DNA from: Phlyctochytrium arcticum
Lineage: Eukaryota; Chytridiomycota; Chytridiomycetes; Chytridiales; Chytridiaceae
Assembly (NCBI GenBank): GCA_025602905.1
Contig: JAHLKI010000005.1
Span: 1,116,001 to 1,180,000, forward strand
Direction of reading: 5' to 3'
DNA length: 64,000 bases
Shown here: positions 52,128 through 63,810 of the stretch, piece after piece
How the letters are laid out: every line of letters begins with the position of its first letter
Numbering within the stretch: position 1 is the stretch's first letter
Position numbers and translations under genes: made by a program
Notes under the pieces: generated by a model
Database searches by the model: none
Told to the model about the DNA's origin: nothing
Seen by the model: only the letters and a program-made list of their open reading frames with translations

Positions 52128-55100
52128 ATGCGAAAGGAACTTGCTGCAAACAGAAGAGTTACGGACAAAGTAAACCAGCAATTTGCCATAGTAGAAGGAA
52201 GCAACAACATTGTGCGCTGCACAACGTGCCGAACTTCCATCCAGAACAAATTGTCAGCCAAGAAAATGCATGTGGAAGGCAGAAGCCATCTGCTCTTGCA
52301 AAATGCACAGGCAAATCCAGCGGACAATATCATACCCCCCCAGTTAGCTATCAATGAAACCATTACTTCAGATCATGCTCCGATGGAGGTGGATTTGGAG
52401 GCATTGGGCGTGTACAATCCGAGCACCCAAACGTCCGTACCAGCGAACGGCTTCAACCTCTATCATTACCTTCGCGAGCAGGCCGAAAGAGCGCGACTAG
52501 AAGCGGAAGCTGAGGAGTTGGACGGCCGGAAGAAGGATGAGGAGACATTTAAGTGGGAGAGCAGCCACCCCCAGTAACCACTCATGCACTGCCTCGCCAG
52601 CATGGGAAAGACGACCCAAACTGGTTTCCTTTTCCCAATTGCACAACAGCCCTGTGCGCTATTCTTATGACGATGCCGCGACATCCCTTGTCAAATGCTG
52701 TCTTGAAAATGATTTGGTGGTGGGCAGGACAACTTGGATTGGTATTACCACCCATCGATGCGATTAAGAGATTGCTGGCCAATGTACACACCAAGGTTTG
52801 TCACATCGAATGGAATGCGTACGGCCATCTCTAAATGTATTCTCCAGACTGGTGGACAAGTTGACGAGTATAAGTCGATTCACGGAACACCTTTTCACAT
52901 GAACGACGTCAGCAGCATTGTTGCTCAAGAGGTTGCAAATCCGATTGTTATGCAACATCTGCAGTGTTACGCCGAACGCAACGATGCAGTGTCCGAAATC
53001 TACCACGCCAGTAAATGGCATCAAAATGAAACCATTCAAGCCCCAATGGTTGTCGTGAGATCAATGCACATCTTTGTTCGAGATGTGGTGCGCACACAGG
53101 ACGACTTCTTACTCCAAATTGAGCGGTTCTATAGCCAAGATGGCCAGCTTTTTGCCGAGGGAACGGGTTTGGTGGAGGATCAAGATCATTATGTTTTTTA
53201 CCTCAAACTCGTTTATAACATTAACGATTTGACAGAGGTAGTCGACCTACGCTCTCCCACAGCAACACCTATCATAGGAGTCTTGAGAAGCTCCACTCAA
53301 GAGGGGGATGAAGGCTACACCCTCACTCCTCTGTCCCAATCGTCGTTGGATGAGATCTTGAAGCCCCATCCCCTCAAAGTGCGCGCCAACGGTCACAGAG
53401 TCATCATGGTTCCCATTGACCTTTTCTGTGATGACTCGGCCGGCACCGACTCAAAGAAATGGAACCCATTCTACAATTGGGAGATGCGACTGGGCGGACT
53501 CCGCTCTTCTGAAGGTTTTCGGGACTTCCATACCCATTTTCTTGCTACCAGCAACAAAGCCTCCGCCCTCGAAATGGCTAAGGCTATTGTGGATTCAGTC
53601 AACACCAAGTTGGCAGTCGGTGTGTGGTCCTTTGATTCAGCTTCAATGGAACCTGTGCTGGTGACGGGAGGAGTTGTCTGCATCTTGGGGGATAATCCCA
53701 TGCATTCTGAATTATGTTCCACCATTGACTTCCGACGAGGGACGCGCTTTTGCCGCGTATGTACCGTGGAAGGAAAGCTAAACAACGCGGATCAATTGAT
53801 ACGCTTCCTCTAGCCTGGTGAGCAGCGGAACTGGAATGAGACCAAGGCTGAGATTGTCGAGCAACTCGACAAGGCATGTATCGGAAATGCTTCCGAAGTG
53901 CGCAGGCAACAAACTATCACCGGTGTCAAATGCCAGTTCACACAAATTACCACTGACAAACTGTTGACGTATACCAAAACACATACAGTTGAAGAAACGA
54001 CGGCTTTTCGACATTCACTCGGCAGCGATGAGGATCTCATCAACCCATTTTTCCACTTGCCGTCGTTCAATGGACATCAGGATCTTCCTGTGGAGGTTCT
54101 GCATACCATCTTACTAGGAATCATCAAATGGCTGTCGCGCGCATCACAGAAGCAGCTTTCCGATCGACAGCAACGTGAGCTACTCTTACTCGTCGATGCT
54201 CTCAACTGGCAAGGGTTTGAGCGTCCTTTTTGTGGCAAAGAGATGGCACAGTATGGGGGTTCGCTAGTTGGGAAGGACTTCCGGCGTTGGATTCAGGTCG
54301 CGCCTTTCGCATATGACGGCCTTATCCCAGATCGTTGGATGAGGGCCTGGTTTTGCATGGCCGATGTCTTCCTTTTAGTTTATGCCCAAACAATCCCGAA
54401 CATGGAGCTCTACGTTCGCAATCTCCAAAGGGCTATGACGGCGATGTACGCGTCCATCTGCGACATTGACATTGCCATCTTCTCGCGTCGCAAGTACCAC
54501 GCCCTCGTTCACATCATCGAGGATATTCGTCGTTTTGGTCCGCCGCGGCTTTATGCATCAGAGAAGTTCGAGAGCTTCAATCCGATTGTCCGCAATCAAC
54601 TCAACCATACCAACCGCCATTCTCCTTCCAAGGATGTTTCCATTCGATTTGCCCGGTTCCGAACAGTTTGTCATCTCATCAGTGGAGGTTACTGGGAAGA
54701 GAATGCCTCTTGGGTTAACGCCGAAGAAATGTCCAGGATCTTTTTCGGGATGAGACTGTCAGGAGCGTCTTAGGTGATTCATTGACACAACATGATTGCA
54801 ATCATCGATTAATTTCTGTCCGTTCTCAGGCCTGTCATCGAGTCAGGATACAGTAAAACCCCCAAAGCCCTGTATACTCTCAAACTCGACAAAAAACCAA
54901 TGCCCTATCAAAATACACTCACCCACCAATTCACCACATTCGCTCCCTCTTCCGAACAACAACAATATCAAAGATGGACAAGCGCGATTGTTTTGCATGT
55001 TGTTATACGGGTCCGAATTGGTGACTTTGTGGGATTGTCTGACGGGTCTTTCGGGAGAGTCCTGGAAATTTTGGAACAGATTGTTCCTTGGAACACAAAA

Positions 55101-55930
55101 CGCTACTCCGCACGCTTCCTAATTCAAGAATACGACCTCTCTGGGGAATACCACCACGAATGTCCTGTTATTCATGGACTTGGCTCGTATGCAGTGATAG
55201 CGGGGCGTGACATTCAGGGAGGCATCAACTGCCAGCACTGGTGCTCTGCATCTTGCAAGTCTGGCAAAGAAGATGAATTGGTGCTAGAAGGCCGACGAAG
55301 GACCATTCCCCATGACGCTGGGATCCACTCAGATGAAAAGCGTTTTCTCATTAATGTATTTTGTATGCAGCATGAGTGGGTCAGAAACAGGTTCCCCCGG
55401 CAATATCCAAGTCTTGAGTCGACAAATCTGGAACAACACTGCAGAGACGCGTTTGATCAACAAAGCGAAGAATTGGACCGACTCGAAGCTGTGCTCGAAT
55501 TCCAAGGTACGAGTTCTGTTGCTATATTCCTATGAACATGACCACATAATGATTCCAATTACTCGCAGACGACATTGCAAATTTCGCAAATAATGATGCT
55601 GAAGATGACGTGATAGAAGATCCTTCCCAACCAGCAGCATCTGGCAGCGGACAACGACGTCGAGGTCGGCCACGAAACAGCAGAGGACAAGGCCGCCGAG
55701 GCAGTAAGTATTACATCATTTTTGACTTTGATGCAATGATAGTGACGCAATGACATTTTCCTTTGCCATTTTCCACAGGATCCACATCAGCACGCTCATC
55801 ACCCAGCCGGTCGCCTATAAGTAGCAATCGGGCTTTGCGTCCTCCCCCTCCTGTATCATACAAATCCCAACTTTTTGAGTGGCCCTTCCACATCAGCACG
55901 CTCATCACCCAGCCGGTCGCCTATAAGTAG
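52128..55930 (+). pseudogene. Plavaka-type transposase, copy 2
   Basis: It opens at ATG 52128 with a BED-like zinc region (CTTCRTSIQNKLSAKKMHVEG). A shifted frame carries NWFPFPNCTTALCAIL. The main frame from 52734 has PIDLFCDDSAGTDSKKWNPFY (catalytic Asp) and CILGDNPMHSELCSTIDF. TAG at 53811-53813 is followed in the same frame by GHQDLPVEVLHTILLGIIKWL and KYHALVHI. Another TAG follows at 54771-54773. Downstream exons (54830-55506, 55569-55703, 55779-55930) add VRIGDFVGLSDGSFGRVL and an AT-hook tail (RRRGRPRNSRGQG). The last exon runs into the 106-bp tandem repeat, where the stop lies. Confidence 0.8.
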
Positions 55931-56204
55931 CAATCGGGCTTTGCGTCCTCCCCCTCCTGTATCATACAAATCCCAACTTTTTGAGTGGCCCTTCCACATC
56001 AGCACGCTCATCACCCAGCCGGTCGCCTATAAGTAGCAATCGGGCTTTGCGTCCTCCCCCTCCTGTATCATACAAATCCCAACTTTTTGAGTGGCCCTTC
56101 CACATCAGCACGCTCATCACCCAGCCGGTCGCCTATAAGTAGCAATCGGGCTTTGCGTCCTCCCCCTCCTGTATCATACAAATCCCAACTTTTTGAGTGG
56201 CCCT
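55781..56204. repeat. 106-bp tandem repeat, four near-identical copies
   Basis: Units start at 55781, 55887, 55993 and 56099 (TCCACATCAGCACGCTCATC) and are virtually identical. The first copy encodes the end of the Plavaka 2 transposase. Because 106 is not a multiple of three, each added copy shifts the frame; the stop is reached in copy 2. The identity suggests recent expansion. Confidence 0.9.
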
Positions 56205-56225
56205 GTCACGATTTTTCTCAATAAA

Positions 56226-57278
56226 ATGGCTTCTCATCATCCAAACTCCCCTGCCTCTGGCTCCTCTCAACCAATCACTCCCAACAGAACAGGTTCAGGT
56301 GGTTCAAGCTTTATGCAACGGCTGTCGCTGAATAAGCGGAAAAGAACGGTGTCGATTGACCGGGTAAGTGAAATTATGCTCTGTATACGTATGCCAGTCA
56401 CTGAATCTCCTCAACCAGCATCATGATTCCGATGATGATTCCCGTGGTCCCGACCCCAATACTGGTACCCCAACGCCGCCTGACGGATCGCCCTTCAGGC
56501 CCACATCGGGATTTCCGCTGTCGGTGCAAAGTGCATTAGCGGTGCTCAAACGCCACAGAGTTGACAGGCAGCTCGCGCACGCCGGGATTCAGTTCGCCAC
56601 TATGGGCATGCGAGAACAGCTACTGAGCTTGTTTGTTGCCATTGAGAAACTCGATAGGAAAGTTGTAGGTGTGCAGACGTCCGAGATCCAAAATTTCGAG
56701 ATTAATCCGAGTCTGAAGGTAAGCTTTTTCGAAAATCCATCTGCTTTACCAATCATTAATACCGTTTTTTTTTGAAGGCGAACATCAAAAGAGAGGTCAG
56801 CGATTACGCCCAAAACCCTTTCAAACAACTTTACCACAAAGAATCGGTCGGGGTTACCAACAAAATTTTCGAAGATGAATTTCGAGTCGCCGCTAATCTC
56901 AAATCTGTTCATTCTATCTACAAAGCCGTACAAGCTGCGGTCAGTGAAGAGTTTGCCCAAGTCAAGACGCGAATGAAGAATGCTATCCTGGGAGGTCCTG
57001 GAGGGGATGTCAGTACTTGCCCGTTGGACGAGCTGGCGAACAATATCTTTGGCGCCAATTATTCTATGGACCAACGAAATCGTGCAGCCGTCATGGTACG
57101 TATTCACTGCATCAACGCACATTTCCCCACATTTGCTGATATTTGTTTGTATTAGCGCACCTTGGCAAAATCATTTACGCCCCAGGAGTCTGGTCCCCAC
57201 AAATTCTGGGAAAGCATGACCAATGCGCTGGCCGAGCTGGAAGCAGATCAAGGAGCCGATCTTGCGAGGGAGTGTTAA
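56226..57278 (+). CDS. Plavaka accessory protein, copy 2, four exons
   Basis: Exons 56226-56363, 56419-56718, 56778-57095 and 57156-57278 with GT-AG introns of 55, 59 and 60 nt join in frame to 292 residues. The N-terminus is Ser/Pro-rich (MASHHPNSPASGSSQ). The middle is helical (MREQLLSLFVAIEKLDRKV, SVHSIYKAVQAAVSEEF). The C-terminus has RNRAAVMRTLAKSF and FWESMTNALAELEAD, paralleling the 45358-46592 product. It has the same strand and place relative to the Plavaka transposase, so the gene pair travels together. No catalytic motif is seen. Confidence 0.65.
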
Positions 57279-58828
57279 AGTTCATTTTTTCGGGCCTCCC
57301 GACTTCTCATTATCCATTCATATCCAGCACCGTTGAAGAGATGAGGCGAGAAGATGAGGTACTACACTCTGCTACCTTTTAATCAGACGTTGCTGGGTAG
57401 GCGGTAGCTTATTGAACTAATCGCATTGATACACAGAGAGTGTGTTCATTGTTGCTATCATGTATTTTGACATTCTTTTGTTTTCCCTATTTCCTTTCAT
57501 TTTTATTCGAGAGCTATTTTTTCTGAATAATATATCGCATATCCGGCCATGGCATCATTGACATAAAAGATTGACACAGTATTGGAATCTCAAGGGTGTA
57601 TCAGCATTCCAGGTATCAACATTGCAGCAATACAGATTGAACTGTTGCTACAATGTTTGGAGGCCCATCAATAGGCAATATGGATCAAATTATCTTGCCT
57701 CAACAAAACAGGTGCTATTGAGACAATATTTTATTGACATTGACACAATGCTGGCCATCACATTGCACCAACAGTGGAGACTTTAGGAGTGTACTTAATG
57801 GAAGGGGGCATTTGATCCTGGATCTTGTCCATGGCAACAGCCAAATTGGCTTTTTGCTTAACCACCATACGATCTTCGGCCTCCTGCTGGACTTGCGCGA
57901 GTGATCATACTCCGGCCGGCATGGCTGCTTGCTCAAATGGACGGGCCTCTGGGTCACTCTCATCGTCATCAGAGCCCCTTTCGCCGTCATCGCTGCTACT
58001 ACCGGTGTTGTGATTAGCATCAACCTCATAACGGACAGTCCCTGCGGTTGCGGGCACTCCTCTACGCCGTCCTCTGAGACCGCAAAACTACAATTGTGTA
58101 TAATGAAAATCGAGTTAACAAAAGAGGCATAAACCAGAGGCAGAAGCCAAAGTCAACAACACTAGCGCTGCACCTGCTGATTGTTTTCCCAAATGGGCTG
58201 CTGTTGTCCTGCCTGGGGCCCGCGAGAGGACGAAGACAAAGACGCCTGTACATTGAACATACTTGCAGCTAGATCGGGGTAAACAAAGTAGACTGAGAAG
58301 GAGGGAAACCTCAACTTCTATAGTAGGACTCTCCAAAAAGTTGGTAGTTTCGTTGTGGTGGGTAAATGTTTGTGGGCAGTGGGGGGAGCATGCGCTTGCC
58401 GTTATGTGCAACGCCGACAATTGTTACCGGACGGCGGTTTGAGGTCTTTGTGGAGCTGGGTCATTTAAATCAGAAAGGGTTACATTTCTGTCAGAATGGG
58501 GATAAATTATTGTGAACCAGATGTTACATTGGGTAACACACGGTTCACATTCACAATCAATTGAAAATGACTGGGAACCAACTGGGAACCGCCAGTGAAC
58601 CGTGTCGCTTGGCTTGTGAACGGGACACGGGTTACCCCAGTGGTTACACCAATCCCCCGTGATCTTGCATGACTGTGCCTTTCATCTGTCATTGCGGGAT
58701 TTTGGCAACTTTTCGGTTTTGATCTGGCCAGCAATCTACTCTCTTGCACACTAGATCAGGAAATCCCAGCAGTGAACACATCCAAATGTAAGTAAAAATA
58801 GAAGATCCACATAACCAACCAACAAATA
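57279..58828. other. Mostly non-coding, with one gene fragment
   Basis: CAATGTTG-type units lie at 57,560-57,780 and a gene fragment at 57,785-58,075 (listed separately). GGTTCACA/TGTGAACC and GGTAACC inverted units are clustered at 58,510-58,640. No complete gene is supported. Confidence 0.4.
57785..58075 (-). pseudogene. Gene fragment with acidic and helical segments
   Basis: One minus-strand frame gives SSSDDGERGSDDDESDPEA, a TGA near 57905, and then QVQQEAEDRMVVKQKANLAV followed by KIQDQMPPSIKYTPK. Composition is protein-like, and it adjoins CAATGTTG units as the Crypton does, so it may be a detached N-terminal exon of a second Crypton. The identity is weak. Confidence 0.25.
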
Positions 58829-60764
58829 ATGGGTTTGTGCGTAGTATCTATGGCCAAGTCGGCGGCAAAGCAAAAGGGAAAACGACCAGCGGGCAAGTTG
58901 CCAGCTGGGAAAAGGCAGGGACTAACACTTGCGGACAAGCGATCCATTTGCGAAGCGAAGGCCAATGCGGCCGCCAAGAATGTTCGACTAGAAAATCGAC
59001 AATTAGCTGAGAAGTAGGATTGCCTTTCTTGTTGTTTCTTGCTTTTGTTTTTTTTTAATCAAATCAATGATGTGTAGATATTCCTGCAACATCTCCATCA
59101 TCTGCAAGATTTGGAAAGGCAAGGATAAGTGTTTGAAGTCAAAGCAGGATGACGAAGACCTGAGTGACAAGATTCTCCGACAACGCTCAGGAAAATACCC
59201 GCTCGTGAAGGACGCCCTAACGATTTGGTTGAGAAATGCGGAAGCTATGAAGCTCGCTTTCAATGATTCAACACTCCGCTCTCAAGCAGAAGAAATCGCC
59301 AAAGAATTGAATATTGCGGGATTTACAGCAAACAATGGGTGGTTGCAACGCTTCAAGAAGCACGCCACTGTTGTGCGCCAGAAAACACATGGGGAGGCAG
59401 CCAGCGCACCTTTGGAAGATTTAGATGCCCATCGCCAAGCCCTGAAAGAGGTCCTGCGACCGTACGCTTGTTGCAACATTTGGAACACGGACAAAACGGG
59501 ACTCTACTATTGTATGGCCCCCAACATCACCCTATCCACCATGCGCAACCTTACAACAGCTGGACGAAAAAAAGAGAAAACCAGAGTAACTTTGTTAGTC
59601 GCCACAAACTCCAACGGCACAGAAAAGTTAAAGCCCATCTTGATCGGATCAGCTGCGAATCCGCGAGCCTTTGGCACTAAAGTTTGGTCACTCTTTCCGG
59701 TAGAATATTACCACCAAGAAAATTCGTGGATGACAGCTGACCGCTTTATGCGGATTCTCGACAAATGGAATACGTACTTTGCGGAAAAAAACCGGAAGAT
59801 TATTATGCTTTTAGACAACGCCGCCGTCCATTATTTACCCGGCAAGCAAGTCCCGATTTTCAGCAATATCAGCCTCCATTACCTTCCCGTGAACACCACC
59901 TTGCATTTACAGCTGCTCGACGCAGGCAAGTCGTTCATTTCGCTGCTTACAGAGCGTTTAAGGTACCCATATTTATCAGGAATTATCGCCGCTTTCAAAA
60001 AACATTACAAAGCAAACGTTATGGAACAGATGCGTGAGAAATTCAACAGGAATCCAACTGCGAACGCCTCCAATTACCATAAGATCAACCTTTTGGAAGC
60101 TATATACATCGCTGGGAGAGCGTGGAACCGATTGAGTATGGAGGCCATCGGCCATTGTCGGAGGCACACGAAAATTTTACCCTACATTGAGCAAAGACGA
60201 GACGCCCGCATGGCAATTGACTCCCTTATGGCAGGACCCTCAAACATGGATCTGGACAACGAACTCGAGATTGATCTTAGTAACGAAGACGATGATCCTG
60301 TCATGGAACGGCTTCAGACTTTGATTGACCAATGCTCCTTCTTGCCTGAAGATCAGCGAATGAGTGCGCAAGATTTTGTCAACTTTGACAATGAAGAGGA
60401 TGAGGCCGCCGGACACGTCCTGAGACCGGAAAGAAGGCTGACCATGCAAGAGATAATCGAAACGGTGCAGCCCGCAGAGCCCTCCACCAGCGCAGTTGCA
60501 GACGATGATTCCAAAGTGGAACCAGAGATCACTATCCCGTTGGAAGTTGTATTGCACAGTTGCGAGAATGTCATTCACCACGTCGAGCATGGCGAAGAGG
60601 GGCTTTTTTCAGAGGAGATTTATCGAAGTTTGAAGAATGCCTTGAAAATTATCCGCAATCAGAAATTAAAGGGCAAGTCCCGCCAAGTAACAATTGATTC
60701 TTGGTTAGGTACAGCTTGCTTGTTAAAAACCGTCTCTACCCTAAGTTTCTTAGACTCTATCTAG
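58829..60764 (+). CDS. Pogo/CENP-B-type DDE transposase, two exons, apparently intact
   Basis: Exon 1 (58829 or ATG 58850 to 59013) and exon 2 (59078-60764) join across a 64-nt GT-AG intron to 623 residues. The junction completes the first helix-turn-helix: GLTLADKRSICEAKA in exon 1, QLAEK before and YSCNISIICKIWKGKDKC after the splice. A CENP-B-type HTH follows (LRSQAEEIAKELNI, NNGWLQRFKKH). The catalytic DDD residues are in IWNTDKTGLYY, IIMLLDNAAVHYL and LQLLDAGKSF. The C-terminal tail is acidic. No stop or frameshift is seen, so the gene may encode active transposase or a domesticated protein. Confidence 0.85.
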
Positions 60765-60785
60765 CACGACACGTTGGTCTGTGAT

Positions 60786-61034
60786 GAACCTTCATAGTGG
60801 CTACCCCGTTCAGTTTGTTGCTAGCAACTACTTTTTAGTCGTATTGTTCTAATCTAGCTCCCGATTTTCGGTATTTCCGACCCCTTGATCTTTGTAAAGA
60901 ACCTTCATAGTGCCTACCCCGTTCAGTTTGTCGCTAGCAACTACTTTTTGGTCGTATTGTTCTAATCTAACTCTCGATCTTCGACATTTTCGACACGTTG
61001 ATCTCTGTAAAGAACCCTGATAGTGGCTGCCCCA
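60786..61034. repeat. 113-bp tandem repeat, about 2.2 copies
   Basis: Units starting GAACCTTCATAGTG at 60786 and 60899, and GAACCCTGATAGTGG at 61012, share CCCGTTCAGTTTGT and GCTAGCAACTACTTTTT. They follow the pogo-type gene directly and may be its subterminal repeats. Confidence 0.75.
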
Positions 61035-63398
61035 TTGAGCTTGTACTTAATACTATTGATTCAGCATTCTGAGACCGTCATGGTGTGAACGTCCAAAGAC
61101 TTACCGACTTCCTTCTAGTTTGTTTACAACTGGAATCTTGCCATAATTCTTCCACGATGCCGTCGAATTTCCGAAGATTGGGGTACTTCAGACGATCGGA
61201 TTCTTGAACAAGCGCGATGCAGCATAACCCTTTATGCACTTTCACACAATCCATCGTTTCGGATGGGTCTAAATGTCAAGAGTTTAGCAATCATCAAGCT
61301 CGTTGGAAAACCCCTGGTATTGTATACATACCCTTTAGATCAACTGCCTCGGAATCCGTAAAGTACACCCAGTCCCCCACGTCAAGGACCCTACCGCATC
61401 CGATCGCATGCTTTCGACAGAGCCGACCATTGTCAACCCTTCCAAGCCCGACAATGGTGATTGAAATTAGCGATGTCGCTGTCTTTGGCATCGTGTACTG
61501 TATTTTCTAGCGGAGGGCTACAGTACAGGAAGCATGGGCGCCGCGGGCAAGTGGCAGAACTGCCCGAACTATGACTATAACCGGAGGACTTCAATTAGTA
61601 GCGCTCTTGGTTATGCCTATGATAAGGACTATAAGCGGCTGTCATAGTGACTGTGATTATAAACAGCGATTTTGACTAATTGCTTTTTGTGTTTGCCTAG
61701 CCCTATGACTATAACGCATTGTGACTGTATCCGGTGTGATTATAAGCGGCGCCGACTATAACTTGCCGCCCGTACCTCCCTCCTTCCCATCTCACCACAC
61801 TCTTTACTTAACCCCATCCGGACAAGTGCCAAGACTCCACAACTCCTTCCTCTTGAGTCTTGACACCTCGAAATCCTGACCGTATTTTGAGAATTAGTCT
61901 AGGTCAATTTCACATGGGTGGGTTCAACATTCCACATTTTAATATGTGAGTCCAACTAGACTAATTCTTGACCTAGACTAAATACTGAGTTCAGTGTACT
62001 TTCCTTTGTGCCATCCGTTCGGCCATTTGTCCCCGCATTAGTTAGCCTCATCAGTTAGAATACCTCGTAGTTTTCACCTTCTCCAACTCTGTAGTTTTTG
62101 TTATACAAGCCGCCGTTGTACGGGCTCCCCTTTGATGGACAAGCTGCCTTCAATACATCTTACTTTAATATCTCTACTTTGTCTTTCCACAACTCTCGAC
62201 TCCTCCGAGTCCTCGCGGTGATCCCTTTACTTGCCTCTTGTATGCTGAGGGTTTACCGAAGTGTTGTCAACAAAATTTGAGCACCCGGGCCAAAAACCTA
62301 ACTAATCTTACAACGTGACTGTGCCATGCTGCTTCCATGCCTTTGCCCCCACAAAGCCTTAGATTAATCGCCAAATTCCTGACTTATACTACACCCTCTG
62401 ATTGGTGGCAAGATTAGCGCAAACCACCTTCATGTGCATCGATTTCCCTTCTAGCCCTTCTATTCCCCGAGCATCTGAGCAATGCCAGACGTTAGGGGAC
62501 TTTGACCGCGGTGACTGACTTGGTGACTGCTACTCCAAAACGTTTTTCTATTCCTGAATACATCTCGAGCATCCGAGGAGACAGGCACCAACCAAGACAA
62601 ACCGACAGCAAACTACAACCGACAAAGGACAAGCCTCTTACTCATACTCACCGTACACAGATTTTCCTGCACTGATGACTTCCAAAACAACACTTTCACA
62701 TACACGGCCTCAAATCTCCCAAAAAAAGGAAATACAAAGGAAGCCCAAAAAGTTACAGATGAGAGACAAAGGACAAACTATAATGTCAAAGAGAATATGG
62801 GTGATTCCTTGCGTGATTTATCACATTTCATATCTTCCTCAGTGGCCCAGCCTCCTGAGTACTGACATTGAATCAAGTCAGCATCTTTTATGTCACATTT
62901 GGTCCGAGTATTGCGATATCTGAGTACACCTGGGACTACACTTCGTTCGCATCACACGGTGCGTTTTACTCATCCTACCGAGCATGTTTCCAACTTAGCC
63001 CCCCAGCACACAACTGCCTTTTTCACCGAAATGAACATACCAGCCTTGCTGAGGTAATCAGAGTTTTGACGCGCTCTGCCAACTCAACTTGCGAAATCAA
63101 TATGGACCTGTCAGTGCCCAAAAAATGTAGTAAAGTTGCGCTTAAACCTCCCGAAGTTCAAATATGAGTATGCTAGTTTAGAGATGTGACAATTTGGGCG
63201 GGAAACTGTAGCCATGACATCAGTTGTGTGCACTTTTTCGACCGCAATTGCCATTTTAGATGACCCCCCCTTCCAGGACCTGTAACTTGGTTGCACTGCA
63301 CAGTGAGGTGACGAGAATACTCAGATCCTCCCAACCACCACCTAACCTCGCTCTCTTTCAATTTTCAAGCATATTCACCGGGACACATCCGAGCAATC
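61035..63398. other. Non-coding stretch with repeats
   Basis: GACTATAA/TTATAAGC units cluster at 61,565-61,765. Repeat R2 copy 2 with an inserted foldback lies at 61,754-62,235. A short minus-strand frame at 61294-61491 (GRVLDVGDWVYFTDSEAV) faintly recalls the Plavaka C-terminal GD(W/F)V motif but is too short to call. Confidence 0.4.
61754..62235 (+). repeat. Dispersed repeat R2, copy 2, carrying a foldback insert
   Basis: It matches 37795-38240 on both sides of an unrelated insert of about 135 bp (about 61862-61998). Within the insert, TTAGTCTAGGTCAA (61894-61907) is exactly complementary to 61968-61981, like a small MITE or foldback element. Confidence 0.7.
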
Positions 63399-63810
63399 AT
63401 GGCGGGTAGCCCCCCCAAAAATCAGTCGCCGCTACGACGTGGAGGCAGATTTGTCTCACCCAACGGTGCTGCATCATCACGCAAATCAAAAACTCCCGAT
63501 CGTAAACGAACGGATGCCTTCGCCCCTGGGTGTATCAAGTGTAGGACCAAGAGCAGTCCACAATTCTATCATCGCGATCTAGCCCTACTCAGTCATATCC
63601 AAGCCGAGGGCATCAAATTTCACTTTAACACTGATGCTGGCCACGAGAAGGCCTCGCTATGCAAGACGTGCTGGGTTTTTCTGGATCGAAATCATCCGCA
63701 CCCACTTCTCAGATCCACCCAAGAACAACCTCAAAATCCGTTTGCCGACGTAGAGATTATTTCCGATGTCGGCCGCCAAGATCAAGTAAATGTCGAGTTG
63801 AATCTAGAAT
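63399..63810 (+). CDS. First exon of an unknown gene with Cys pairs, continues past the edge
   Basis: ATG 63399 begins a Ser/Lys/Arg-rich segment (SPLRRGGRF, SSRKSKTPDRKRTD), followed by GCIKCRTKSS and SLCKTCWVFLDRNHPH, two CxxC pairs about 45 residues apart that could bind zinc. A GTGAGTGG donor ends the exon at 63810, and a CCAACAG acceptor at about 63852 opens TATACCAGCAGCTAC, which stays open to the window edge. It is probably a transposon-encoded protein, given the setting. The family is not recognised. Confidence 0.5.

Noticed and set aside
55781..56204. CRISPR-like array
   Set aside because: The 106-bp units are directly adjacent with no unique spacers and overlap a transposase exon; it is a plain tandem repeat.
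61294..61491. Plavaka C-terminal fragment
   Set aside because: Only a GD-W-V match over about 20 residues; too short to support a call.
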